Source: CAYMRB01 sp964392615 (GTDB lineage Bacteria; Planctomycetota; UBA8108). From it: a stretch of 35,155 nt of DNA. Shown here one piece after another: positions 1-7,816 of this stretch. The notes beneath the pieces were generated by a model that was given only the letters and a program-made list of their open reading frames with translations, was not told the DNA's origin and did no database searches. The DNA lies in assembly GCA_964392615.1 (NCBI GenBank), contig CAYMRB010000044.1, positions 1 through 35,155 on the forward strand. The letters are read 5' to 3'. Every line of letters begins with the position of its first letter. Positions within the stretch are counted from its first letter, which is position 1. A program made the translations under genes and the position numbers.

Positions 1-175
1 ACTCCTTCGAACGCGGCTGGCTAGATTCCAAGCCTGCGCGCAGTGTAGCATGGGGCGGCTGGGCGCGCAACCGCCTCGGAGAGGGGCGAGGGATGACGAT
101 GAGCCGAGCTCCTTGCGTGCCCTCCGCGCTGCCGCCAGGTTCTCGTCAGGTTCGGGTCGGGACCGACCGCTGACG

Positions 176-203
176 TTGCCCGCGCCGATCCATCGGGTAG
201 ATT
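176..203 (+). promoter_or_regulatory. Candidate sigma70-type promoter for the amidohydrolase pair
   Basis: TTGCCC at 176-181 and TAGATT at 198-203 are separated by 16 bases and lie about 55 bases upstream of the TTG start at 259. Each hexamer matches four of six consensus positions. The rest of 1-258 shows no convincing gene: the reading frames there have no recognisable protein features. This is pattern matching only; no transcription data support it. Confidence 0.3.
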
Positions 204-247
204 GGGGAGACGTCCCGGGCATTCCGCGCTCCCCCCGAATTCGTGCG

Positions 248-255
248 AGGAAGGG
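248..255 (+). promoter_or_regulatory. Ribosome binding site deciding a TTG start
   Basis: The purine run AGGAAGGG ends three bases before the TTG at 259. That places the start immediately before a good signal peptide. The in-frame ATG at 202 would add 19 hydrophilic residues in front of the signal peptide, so the TTG is preferred. Confidence 0.45.
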
Positions 256-258
256 AAC

Positions 259-1587
259 TTGCTGCGACACGCCTTCGTCCGTCTTGCTGTCCTTCTGCCT
301 TTCTGCGTCCTGACAGGCGTGCTCTGTGCGCAGGACCGGCCCCACGCGTTCGTCGGAGCGCGCGTCGTGCCGATCGCGTCGGCGCCGATCGAGGATGCGG
401 TCCTCGTCGTGCGCCGTGGGATCATCGCGGCCGTCGGACCTCGCGCGTCGACTCCGATTCCCGAAGGTGCCGTGCGGGTCGACTGCGGCGGTCGCGTGAT
501 CCTGCCCGGTCTGATCTGCACGCACAGCCACATCGGCGGCATCGGCGGCGGCGATGGTTCCGGTCCGATTCAGCCGGACATCCGCATCTACGACTCGATC
601 AACGTGCGCGACTCCGGCTTTCGGCGCGCGGTCGCCGGAGGGCTGACGACGCTCAACATCATGCCGGGCTCCGGGCATCTCCTCAGCGGCCAGACCGTGT
701 ACGTCAAGCTGCGCGGCGGATCGACGATCGACGATCTGATGATCCGCAGCGATGGAGGGAAGCCGCTCGGCGGCATGAAGATGGCAAACGGCACGAACTC
801 GATGAAAGATGCGCCGTTTCCCGGCACGCGCGCCAAATCGGCCGCGCTCGTACGCGCCGAATACGTCAAGGCGCAGGAGTATCGCGACAAGATCCGGCGT
901 GCTGCCGGCGATCCGGGCAAGCTGCCCGCGCGCGATCTGCGTCTCGAGGGGCTCGTCGAGGTGCTCGAAGGGAAGCGCGTCGTCCATCACCACACGCACC
1001 GGCACGACGACATCATGACCGTGTTGCGGCTGCGCGAGGAGTTCGGCTTCCGCGTCGTCCTCCATCATGTCAGCGAGGGCTGGAAGGTCGCCGGGGAGAT
1101 CGCGGCCGCGAAGGTGCCGTGCTCGATCATCCTGCTCGACAGTCCCGGCGGGAAGCTCGAGGCGGTCGACCTCGTCATGCGGACGGGCGCGGTCCTCGAG
1201 AAGGCGGGCGTGTCGGTCGCGTTCCACACCGACGACGGGATCACCGACTCGCGCCTGTTCCTGCGCATGGCGGCCTTCGGCGTGCGCGCCGGGATGAGCC
1301 GCGAGGCCGCGTTGCGCGCGCTGACGATCGAGGGAGCGCGCATGCTCGACCTCGACGCGCGGATCGGTTCGCTGGAGGCGGGCAAGGACGCGGATTTCGT
1401 CGTTCTCGACGGCGATCCGTTCAGCGTGTACACGAGGGTGCTCGAGACATGGATCGAGGGCAAGCGAGTGTTCGATCGCAGCGATCCGCAAGATCGGCTG
1501 CACGCGGTCGGCGGCTTCGGCGGCGGCCGGGACCAATCGCCGTACCACTGCTGTTTCGGCCACGAAGAGGCGGGAGGTCAGCGATGA
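259..1587 (+). CDS. Exported amidohydrolase, intact metal site
   Basis: Member of the amidohydrolase superfamily (imidazolonepropionase-like branch), expected to hydrolyse C-N or related bonds with a metal-activated water. The substrate cannot be told from the sequence. From the TTG at 259 the protein has 442 residues and begins with a signal peptide (hydrophobic LAVLLPFCVLTGVLC, cleavage near CAQ), so it should work outside the cytoplasm. The N-terminal beta-sandwich strands are followed by the HxH metal motif (H89-S-H91), a His-rich HHHTH segment (H243-H247), an HHVSEG segment, and HTDDG with D325 as the probable catalytic Asp. The C-terminus has the usual LDxRIGSLExGKDADF signature. It overlaps the next gene by four bases (ATGA), so the two are almost certainly translated together. 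The family call is firm; the reaction is unknown. Confidence 0.88.
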   Translation: MLRHAFVRLAVLLPFCVLTGVLCAQDRPHAFVGARVVPIASAPIEDAVLVVRRGIIAAVGPRASTPIPEGAVRVDCGGRVILPGLICTHSHIGGIGGGDGSGPIQPDIRIYDSINVRDSGFRRAVAGGLTTLNIMPGSGHLLSGQTVYVKLRGGSTIDDLMIRSDGGKPLGGMKMANGTNSMKDAPFPGTRAKSAALVRAEYVKAQEYRDKIRRAAGDPGKLPARDLRLEGLVEVLEGKRVVHHHTHRHDDIMTVLRLREEFGFRVVLHHVSEGWKVAGEIAAAKVPCSIILLDSPGGKLEAVDLVMRTGAVLEKAGVSVAFHTDDGITDSRLFLRMAAFGVRAGMSREAALRALTIEGARMLDLDARIGSLEAGKDADFVVLDGDPFSVYTRVLETWIEGKRVFDRSDPQDRLHAVGGFGGGRDQSPYHCCFGHEEAGGQR

Positions 1588-2816
1588 CTCGCGCGATATC
1601 TACAGCGATTCTGGCGGCGGTGATCGTCGCCGCGTCGACGGCCGACGCGCAGGTGGCGGTGCGCGGGGCGAAGGTGTGGACTCTTGCGGGCCCGCCGATC
1701 GAGAACGGCGTCGTCGTCATCCGGGACGGCAAGATCGCTGCCGTCGGCTCCGCTGCGGACGTCGTCGTTCCGGACGGGTATCGGGTCCTCGAGGCCGCCG
1801 TCGTGACGCCGGGGCTTGTCGACGCACATTCGGTCGTCGGCCTCGCGGGCTACTACAACCAGAAGCACGATCAGGATCAGATCGAGCGATCGTCGCCGAC
1901 GCAGCCGGAGCTCCGAGCGATCGACGCATACAACCCGCACGAGTTTCTCGTCGCGTGGATTCGCGGCTTCGGTGTGACGACCGTGCACACCGGACACGCG
2001 CCGGGCGAGCTGATTTCAGGCCAGACGATCGTCGTCAAGACGGCGGGCAATACGGTCGACGAGGCCGTTGTCGACCGGCTCGGCGCGGTCGCGGTCACGC
2101 TGGGTGCGAGGTCGAGGAAGTCCGCCGGCAAGCCCCCCGGTACGCGGGGCAAGCAGGTCGCACTACTACGAGCGAAGCTCCTCGAAGCGCAGCACTACGT
2201 CGACAAGCGCTCCGCCGAGGATGCGGAGTCGCGGCCGCCGCGCGACCTCGGGCTCGACGCGCTCGGCGACGTGCTGCAGAAGAAGGTACCGCTTCTCGTG
2301 ACGGTGCACCGCGCGCAGGACATCGCGAGCGCGTTGCGAGTCGCGAAGGAGTTCGACGTGCGGATCGTGCTCGACGGTGCGGCCGAGAGCTATCTCCTCG
2401 TCGACGAGATTCGCGCGGCGGGCGCGGCGGTGGTGCTCCATCCGACGATGGCGAGGATGAGCGGAGAGCTCGAGAACGCGAGCTTCGAGACGGCGTCTCG
2501 CTTGCGCGCGGCGGGGGTTCGGGTCGCGCTGCAGAGCGGCTACGAGAGTTACGTGCCGAAGACGCGCGTCGTGCTGTTCGAGGCCGCGATCGCGGCGGCC
2601 AACGGTCTCGGTTTCGAGGCGGCGCTGGCGACGATCACGATCGACGCCGCGAAGATCCTCGGCGTCGAAGACCGCGTCGGGTCGATCGCGATCGGCAAGG
2701 ATGGCGACCTGGCGCTCTACGACGGCGACCCGTTCGAATACACGACGCACTGCGTCGGCACGGTGGTCGAAGGCCAGGTCGTCAGCGAGGGCGAGCGGGG
2801 GAACGGCGCCCGGTGA
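1584..2816 (+). CDS. Exported amidohydrolase paralogue with degraded metal site
   Basis: This 410-residue paralogue of the preceding protein has its own signal peptide (AILAAVIVAASTADAQ). The ATG at 1584 overlaps the upstream stop, and a GGAGG at 1573-1577 lies six bases before it. The fold signatures are intact: composite-site strands, a GVTTVHTGHAPGELISGQT segment, and a C-terminal EDRVGSIAIGKDGDLALYDGDP. Key ligands are not. The HxH motif reads H82-S-V84, and the position of the catalytic Asp (HTDDG in the partner) reads LQSGYES around G319. Only isolated histidines such as H242 remain. By family knowledge such a protein should bind metal poorly or not at all, so it may be a pseudoenzyme subunit that assembles with its active partner. 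Heterodimerisation is inference. Confidence 0.85.
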   Translation: MTRAISTAILAAVIVAASTADAQVAVRGAKVWTLAGPPIENGVVVIRDGKIAAVGSAADVVVPDGYRVLEAAVVTPGLVDAHSVVGLAGYYNQKHDQDQIERSSPTQPELRAIDAYNPHEFLVAWIRGFGVTTVHTGHAPGELISGQTIVVKTAGNTVDEAVVDRLGAVAVTLGARSRKSAGKPPGTRGKQVALLRAKLLEAQHYVDKRSAEDAESRPPRDLGLDALGDVLQKKVPLLVTVHRAQDIASALRVAKEFDVRIVLDGAAESYLLVDEIRAAGAAVVLHPTMARMSGELENASFETASRLRAAGVRVALQSGYESYVPKTRVVLFEAAIAAANGLGFEAALATITIDAAKILGVEDRVGSIAIGKDGDLALYDGDPFEYTTHCVGTVVEGQVVSEGERGNGAR

Positions 2817-2868
2817 TGGCGCCAGGTGGGCGCGCGGCTCAGCGATCCCTAGCAGCCCTCGTCGTCGC

Positions 2869-3465
2869 CTACTTCGTGCACCGATACACGAACGCCGGCG
2901 GCAGATTCCGCCACACGACGGGTGTTGTCGCGACGTTCGTGAAGTGCTCCTCGAGGAACCGGCGGAACTTGCGCGCGGTGGGGAACCACGCGGCGTGAAT
3001 GTAGGCGAACGTCGCGAAGCGTCCGCCCGCCGGCAGCGCGTCGACGACGGACGACATGATCCGACGCTGGAGGTCCTCCGGAAACGAGGCCCACGGCAGC
3101 CCGCAGATGATGCTGTCGGCGTGCTTGCGGTCGATGGACTCGAGGTGCGCGGCGATGCGCACGGCCGAGTCGTTGACGATGCGGATGTCGGGGTAGCGTC
3201 GGCCGAGCTCCGCCGCGAAGCCCGTGTCGAGCTCGAGTGCGACGTACTCGGTCTGACGGCCCTTACGCTCGAGGATCGCTCCGGTGAACGCGCCCGTGCC
3301 GGGGCCGAGCTCGACGATCGTGTCGGCCTCGTCGAGGCCCATATCGTCGACCATGCGCCGCGCGAGCCAACGCGAGCTGGGGGCGACCGCGCCGACGGAG
3401 AACGGATGGCGCACGAACGTGGTGAGGAAGCCGAGCTGTTCCTTCATAGGGGAGACAGCATACAC
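2869..3465 (-). CDS. Phospholipid N-methyltransferase-like SAM methyltransferase
   Basis: A 198-residue class I SAM-dependent methyltransferase resembling bacterial PmtA-type phosphatidylethanolamine N-methyltransferases, which are related to KsgA. Visible signs are the N-terminal FxRHPFSVGAVAPSSRWLARRM segment typical of this group, the SAM-binding glycine loop VELGPGTGAFTGAIL, an acidic residue at the end of strand 2 (ALELDTGF), and a GLPWASFP motif at the post-4 position. The expected reaction is methylation of a membrane lipid head group at the inner membrane face. The first ATG gives MYAVSPMKEQ; a second in-frame ATG six codons later (3447) is also possible. The gene converges with the amidohydrolase pair, leaving about 50 bases between the stops. 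It probably belongs to no operon with 3508-5652, although they share a strand and are 42 bases apart. Confidence 0.75.
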   Translation of the reverse strand: MYAVSPMKEQLGFLTTFVRHPFSVGAVAPSSRWLARRMVDDMGLDEADTIVELGPGTGAFTGAILERKGRQTEYVALELDTGFAAELGRRYPDIRIVNDSAVRIAAHLESIDRKHADSIICGLPWASFPEDLQRRIMSSVVDALPAGGRFATFAYIHAAWFPTARKFRRFLEEHFTNVATTPVVWRNLPPAFVYRCTK

Positions 3466-3507
3466 CCTTTGCGGCGCGGGGGAAGCGCCGATCGGACTGC
3501 CGGGCGA

Positions 3508-5652
3508 TCAGTGCACAGAGGCCTCTCCGGCCTCGACGGTACAGGACCAAAGGAGGGTCAGTTTCGACGCGTCGACGATCCAGATCCGCGTCGCCTCACC
3601 GGCCTCGGTACCGGCTCGAGACAGGACGAGCCGATCGCCGGCGAAGACGCCTTCCGTCCACAGCGGCAAGGCGTCGCCGTGCACGGCCTTGCCGTCCGGG
3701 CGCAACAGGATCGTGTGGCTGCCGCGACGGATCGCGAACCGCTCGCCGCCCACGGCAAGGGCGCTCGTGTCGGCGGGGACGCGCCAGGACAGTCGAACGG
3801 GCTGTCGCGCGGGGAGGGTATACACGATCGGCCGCGACCGAGGTTGCCAGTTGCAGATCGCCTCGCCGTGTCGGCCGATCGACCAGCTCGCGCCTTCGCG
3901 CCCGGGCAGCCGGACGACTCGCTTGTCGGTGAGACGCGTGAAGACCTCGAGTGGCCCGGACGACGAGAACAGAGCGTAGCGCTCGTTGTCCAGAAGGCGG
4001 CGTCGTACTTGCGGCGCCGACACGACGGGTGCGGCTCTCGGTGCCGTCGCGCTCGGCGGGCTCCTCTGCGAGTCGACAGTGGCTCGTCCCGCACCGCTGG
4101 TGCTCCGCTCGGCATCCGCGGGCGTCTTGGCGGTTCGCGGCGCCGCGAACGCCCCTTCTTCCAGCTTGTCGAACGCGAGCGTCAGGAGGCCCGCGATGAG
4201 CAACGCTCCGAGCAGCACGCAAACGGCAGTACCGACGAGGGTCGAGACGCTGAACTTCGAAGCGAAGCGAGAGCCACGCGCGGGACGGGTCTCGTCGGTC
4301 GCGCCCTCGCCTGACGGCTCGGACTCGACGACCGCCGCGAGCGTCGCCGTCGTTCTGCTGGACGTCGATCGAACCGGTCGCTGTCCGGCCACCTGCTGCG
4401 ACGGCTGCGGAGGCGAGGGCCACGCCGGGATATCGAAGTCGAATCCCGGAGCATCGCGCGCCGGGACCGGTTCGTCGAGCGTTCGCAGCAGAGCCTCGAC
4501 CTGTCGGGCGGCGTCGAAGTCGCCGTGCTTCGAGAGGCGTTCGGCATGAGCGGACACGAACGAGATCGCGTCGTCGGTCCGATCCAGCTGGAAGTACGCA
4601 TCGACGACGAGCTCGGTCGCTGCGACGTCGGTCGGTTGCAGGTCGAGGACACGCTCGAGCCGCTTCAGGGCTCGTTTCGGCTCATCCCTCGTCAGGTAGA
4701 TCTCGGCAGCCTCACGCAGCTCCCGCGACGCGGACGCCGTCTTGCCGGTGCGAGCGTGGAGCTCCGCGAGCCGGTCGTGAACGTGCTCCCGCCACAGAAA
4801 CGTCCGGGAGTTCCCGTCCAGGAGAATCTGCGTGTTCGGCCGCTCGCCCGAGCTCAACCGCCAGAAACGCGGGGCCCGCTTGATGGCGATACGGCCGTCC
4901 GTCACCAACTCGGCGACCGCATCGCAGATGGAAGGCAGGTCGGCATCCGAGGACAGCCACAGAGCGCGAAGCTCGCATCGACCCCCCTGGCGGACGATGC
5001 CGTCGATCGTCAGGCGAACCGACTCGGAGTCGTCATCGCGGGCCGGCCCCTTCAGCCACTTCAGTCGCGCGTCGTCCCCGGACAGGATCGACTCGAGCTC
5101 GTCCCAGCGGTGACTCCATTCGACGGCCTCTCGCGCGAGCGTTGGCGAGTCGAGTGGCGCCGGGATCGCGCGATCGAGCCGCGCGTCGACTTCCGGCGGT
5201 GCGAGCTCCTGGTAGATCGCGTACTCGGCGTGCTTCCAGAGCGCGAGCTCGAAGACCGCGTCACGAGTGCAGCGATCGACGAGAGCGTCGAACCGTTCCG
5301 CGTCGGCGCCGCGGTCCACGAGGACTGCACGAAGCGGGCGGCCGGTCTCTTTCGCTGCGCTGACCGCGTCCTGCAACTCGTCCTGCGCGACGAGGCCGCT
5401 GTTGACCAGTAGCCGTAGGAGTCGTGACGGGCCTCGCTCGCCAAAGGACGCGAAGCGAACCCCAGACTCGGCGAACTCGACGAGGCACTCGCTGTAGCCA
5501 TCGCAGACGTGCAGTGTGATCCTCTGCGAGAACTTTGCTACCCGGTCGAGAACCGACCGCAAGGCGTCGGCATCGAAGGCGTGGCGGCTCCGAGATGCGT
5601 GCATGAGCTCGACGACCGGACAGGGAGTCTTCGGCCCCACACCGAGAAGCAC
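3508..5652 (-). CDS. TPR-containing single-pass membrane protein, DUF4388/PATAN-like N-terminus
   Basis: A 714-residue protein that I recognise only by architecture. Residues about 25-230 resemble DUF4388/PATAN regions found in bacterial signalling proteins, with a helical stretch (GPSRLLRLLVNSGLVAQDEL) like the 'low-score' effector modules in that family. Residues about 320-400 form tetratricopeptide-like helix pairs (RDEPKRALKRLERVLDLQP, then a second copy). A basic linker precedes one transmembrane helix at about 470-493 (LVGTAVCVLLGALLIAGLL). An Ala/Pro/Ser-rich spacer leads to a C-terminal extracytoplasmic domain of about 180 residues with beta-propeller-like strands (WSIGRHGEAICNW, LSWRVP). 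The frame opens with GTG at 5652; an ATG at 5604 is an alternative, and neither has a strong ribosome site. A sensor or scaffold role is inference. Confidence 0.75.
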   Translation of the reverse strand: MLLGVGPKTPCPVVELMHASRSRHAFDADALRSVLDRVAKFSQRITLHVCDGYSECLVEFAESGVRFASFGERGPSRLLRLLVNSGLVAQDELQDAVSAAKETGRPLRAVLVDRGADAERFDALVDRCTRDAVFELALWKHAEYAIYQELAPPEVDARLDRAIPAPLDSPTLAREAVEWSHRWDELESILSGDDARLKWLKGPARDDDSESVRLTIDGIVRQGGRCELRALWLSSDADLPSICDAVAELVTDGRIAIKRAPRFWRLSSGERPNTQILLDGNSRTFLWREHVHDRLAELHARTGKTASASRELREAAEIYLTRDEPKRALKRLERVLDLQPTDVAATELVVDAYFQLDRTDDAISFVSAHAERLSKHGDFDAARQVEALLRTLDEPVPARDAPGFDFDIPAWPSPPQPSQQVAGQRPVRSTSSRTTATLAAVVESEPSGEGATDETRPARGSRFASKFSVSTLVGTAVCVLLGALLIAGLLTLAFDKLEEGAFAAPRTAKTPADAERSTSGAGRATVDSQRSPPSATAPRAAPVVSAPQVRRRLLDNERYALFSSSGPLEVFTRLTDKRVVRLPGREGASWSIGRHGEAICNWQPRSRPIVYTLPARQPVRLSWRVPADTSALAVGGERFAIRRGSHTILLRPDGKAVHGDALPLWTEGVFAGDRLVLSRAGTEAGEATRIWIVDASKLTLLWSCTVEAGEASVH

Positions 5653-5775
5653 TCACAGTCAAGAGTAGCCCGCGGGGAAGAGCGCGGCAACGCGGCCGGA
5701 AATGTGTTACCGGATCGTGAGCAGGAAGCCCGGTTTTCGGTCGCAGCGGCCGAGCGTTGACGGGCCGAGCGATTG

Positions 5776-7635
5776 CTATCCGTCGCAGCTCGCCTGCACG
5801 CACGCCTCGAGCTCATCCGGACTCGGATCGATGCCGCAGACGTCCGGGCCCGGAGCCGGTGGGGTACCACCGCCGCGGAACAGGTAGCTCAGCACGAAGA
5901 TCGGATCGGTCAGCGCGATGTCGCCGCTGTCGTCCGCGTCGGCGGCGTCCGGGCAGGTCGTGAACTCGGCGACGCCCCCGAAGAGCCCGTTGAGCACCGC
6001 GACGGCGTCGCTGAGATTCACGGCGCCGTCGTCGTTGGCATCGCCTCGTCGGAATCGCGCCGCGATCGGGATTCCAGAGACCTCGATTTCGATCGTCGCC
6101 GAGTCGGTGCTCGGCTCGACGCCGCCGTCGTCGATCGTCAGCTCGAGGGTGTACGTTCCGGGGAATTGGAACTCGACGGACGTCGTAGCCGCGTTCCGGG
6201 ACGCGATGCGGCTCGGCGTCGGGCCGGCGATCTGCCTCCAGGCGAACTCGAGCTCCTGATTGCAGGAGTCCTCTCCGGTCGTCGATGCCGAGCCGTCGAG
6301 CTCGACCGTCGCGCGACCATCGATCAGCTCGACTCGTCGTGACCGCGGCGTTACGTCGATGACGGTGCGCGGCGGGTCGTTGATGTCGAACTCGCTACTC
6401 ACGGTCAGCGTCACGCTCGCAGTCGCGCTGTTGTCTCGCGGTTGACCGTCGTCGACGCGCAACGCTATCTCGTACTCGCCGGGCGTCGTGAACCGGATGT
6501 GCGTGTCCTTGAACTCGCGCGTCTCTGCGAAGATCGTCGCCCCGCCGTCCGGCCCGCGGACGATCGACCACTCGTATCGCAGTCCCTGAGTCTCGCCGTC
6601 GCCGTCGGTCGAGTTACGACCGCGGAAGAGCACATGAGCCGCGCCGCAGAACGTGTCCGCGACCGCCGGCTCGGGAAGGAGCATCAGGATCAGCGGGTCG
6701 ACCATCTGGATCGTCGCGCGCGGCGGCCGGTTTGCGGTGCCGGGAGGTGCGAGCACGATCTCCTCGCCGATCTCCTTGCACGGGTTCGGGTCGACGAGGA
6801 TCGCGCAGAGCTCCGGAGCACCGAGTGGCAGCACTTCCGTCAGACTCGCCTGAGTGAAGCGACGCATCGTATTGAGCACGTCGACCCGTTCGTCCTCGGG
6901 CAGCGTGTAGAGGCGTGAGTCGGCGGAGAAGAACTCGAGCAGGAACGGGATGTTGAAGAACGGCTCGGCGACCTCGCTCGGGCGTAGACCGGGAAAGCGC
7001 GGCGGGTCGCTGTCGCGAAAGTTCTCGACGGCGTACCGGTACTCGAGCACGAAGCCCTCGCCGTCATCGCCGGGCCGCAGCGTTCCGGTCAGGAAGTGAC
7101 CGTTCGATTGCTCCTCGGTCGTCGGGTCGTAGAAGATCGCCGTCGTCACGCCCTCCGTCACCCGCGCGATGACGATATGGAAGCCGATCGCGCCGTCCTC
7201 GAAGAGCTCGGACACGCGCACCTCGGCCTCGACGGTGAAGAACTCGCCACCGACGAGCGGAAAGCCGAGCGGGATGAGCTCATCGGCACCGGCGCGGCCG
7301 ATGACGTCACCGACGGCGAGGCTCGAGAGATCGAGCGTTCCGGTCGCGACGTCGATTCGGTGGTTGCCGATGCCGGGCTGCTCGGCGATCCACAGGGTGG
7401 CCTGGCGGAAGCCCGAAACGGCTGATTGGACGGGCACCGTGAACGCGGACCGCGTGCAATCGCACCATTCCTCGGCGTCGGGCTCGAAGCACGCGTCCGG
7501 AGGCGTGAACAGGTTCGTGTTGTCGTCGTTCAGCGGGACGCAGTCGAACGCCTGCGCGGACGCGCGTCGTGCAGGGAGCAGCACGACGACCACATAGCAC
7601 ACGCTGACGGCGAGAACGGTGGTTCGATGACCCAT
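5776..7635 (-). CDS. Secreted protein with PKD-like domains and C-terminal dockerin-like repeats
   Basis: This 619-residue exported protein starts with a signal peptide (VLAVSVCYVVVVLLPARRASAQ). An N-terminal region of about 260 residues is unrecognised; its strands and cysteine pairs suggest an extracellular beta domain. Two PKD/immunoglobulin-like domains follow at about 300-410 and 415-520 (RNSTDGDGETQGLRYEWSIV; GEDSCNQELEFAWRQIAGP). The C-terminal 90 residues hold two dockerin-type calcium repeats (RRGDANDDGAVNLSDAVAVL and DADDSGDIALTDPIFVLSYL) and a cysteine-containing tail. This layout is widespread in planctomycete secretomes, where cohesin partners are usually lacking. There the repeats probably serve Ca-dependent folding or surface retention rather than a cellulosome. 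The biological role is unknown. The next minus-strand gene upstream is a glycoside hydrolase, 181 bases away. Confidence 0.85.
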   Translation of the reverse strand: MGHRTTVLAVSVCYVVVVLLPARRASAQAFDCVPLNDDNTNLFTPPDACFEPDAEEWCDCTRSAFTVPVQSAVSGFRQATLWIAEQPGIGNHRIDVATGTLDLSSLAVGDVIGRAGADELIPLGFPLVGGEFFTVEAEVRVSELFEDGAIGFHIVIARVTEGVTTAIFYDPTTEEQSNGHFLTGTLRPGDDGEGFVLEYRYAVENFRDSDPPRFPGLRPSEVAEPFFNIPFLLEFFSADSRLYTLPEDERVDVLNTMRRFTQASLTEVLPLGAPELCAILVDPNPCKEIGEEIVLAPPGTANRPPRATIQMVDPLILMLLPEPAVADTFCGAAHVLFRGRNSTDGDGETQGLRYEWSIVRGPDGGATIFAETREFKDTHIRFTTPGEYEIALRVDDGQPRDNSATASVTLTVSSEFDINDPPRTVIDVTPRSRRVELIDGRATVELDGSASTTGEDSCNQELEFAWRQIAGPTPSRIASRNAATTSVEFQFPGTYTLELTIDDGGVEPSTDSATIEIEVSGIPIAARFRRGDANDDGAVNLSDAVAVLNGLFGGVAEFTTCPDAADADDSGDIALTDPIFVLSYLFRGGGTPPAPGPDVCGIDPSPDELEACVQASCDG

Positions 7636-7816
7636 GCGACGCAGACCCTCTCACATGCGGTGGACCCGGCGGCCAGTCACTCGATCATTCTCCGGGGGCT
7701 TTCGAGCGAAGGGAAACGCAAAGTCGCCGCGGGCGGATCACGCGACGAACGGGCGTCGCGCCTTCCCGGTCCCTCTTCGGAACTCCGGCAGGCACCTTCG
7801 CGTGCCACGCACTCGC

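Noticed and set aside
50..313. Small plus-strand frame at the window start
   Set aside because: Low-complexity Arg/Pro/Ser composition, no ribosome site, and it overlaps the promoter and signal-peptide region of the amidohydrolase.
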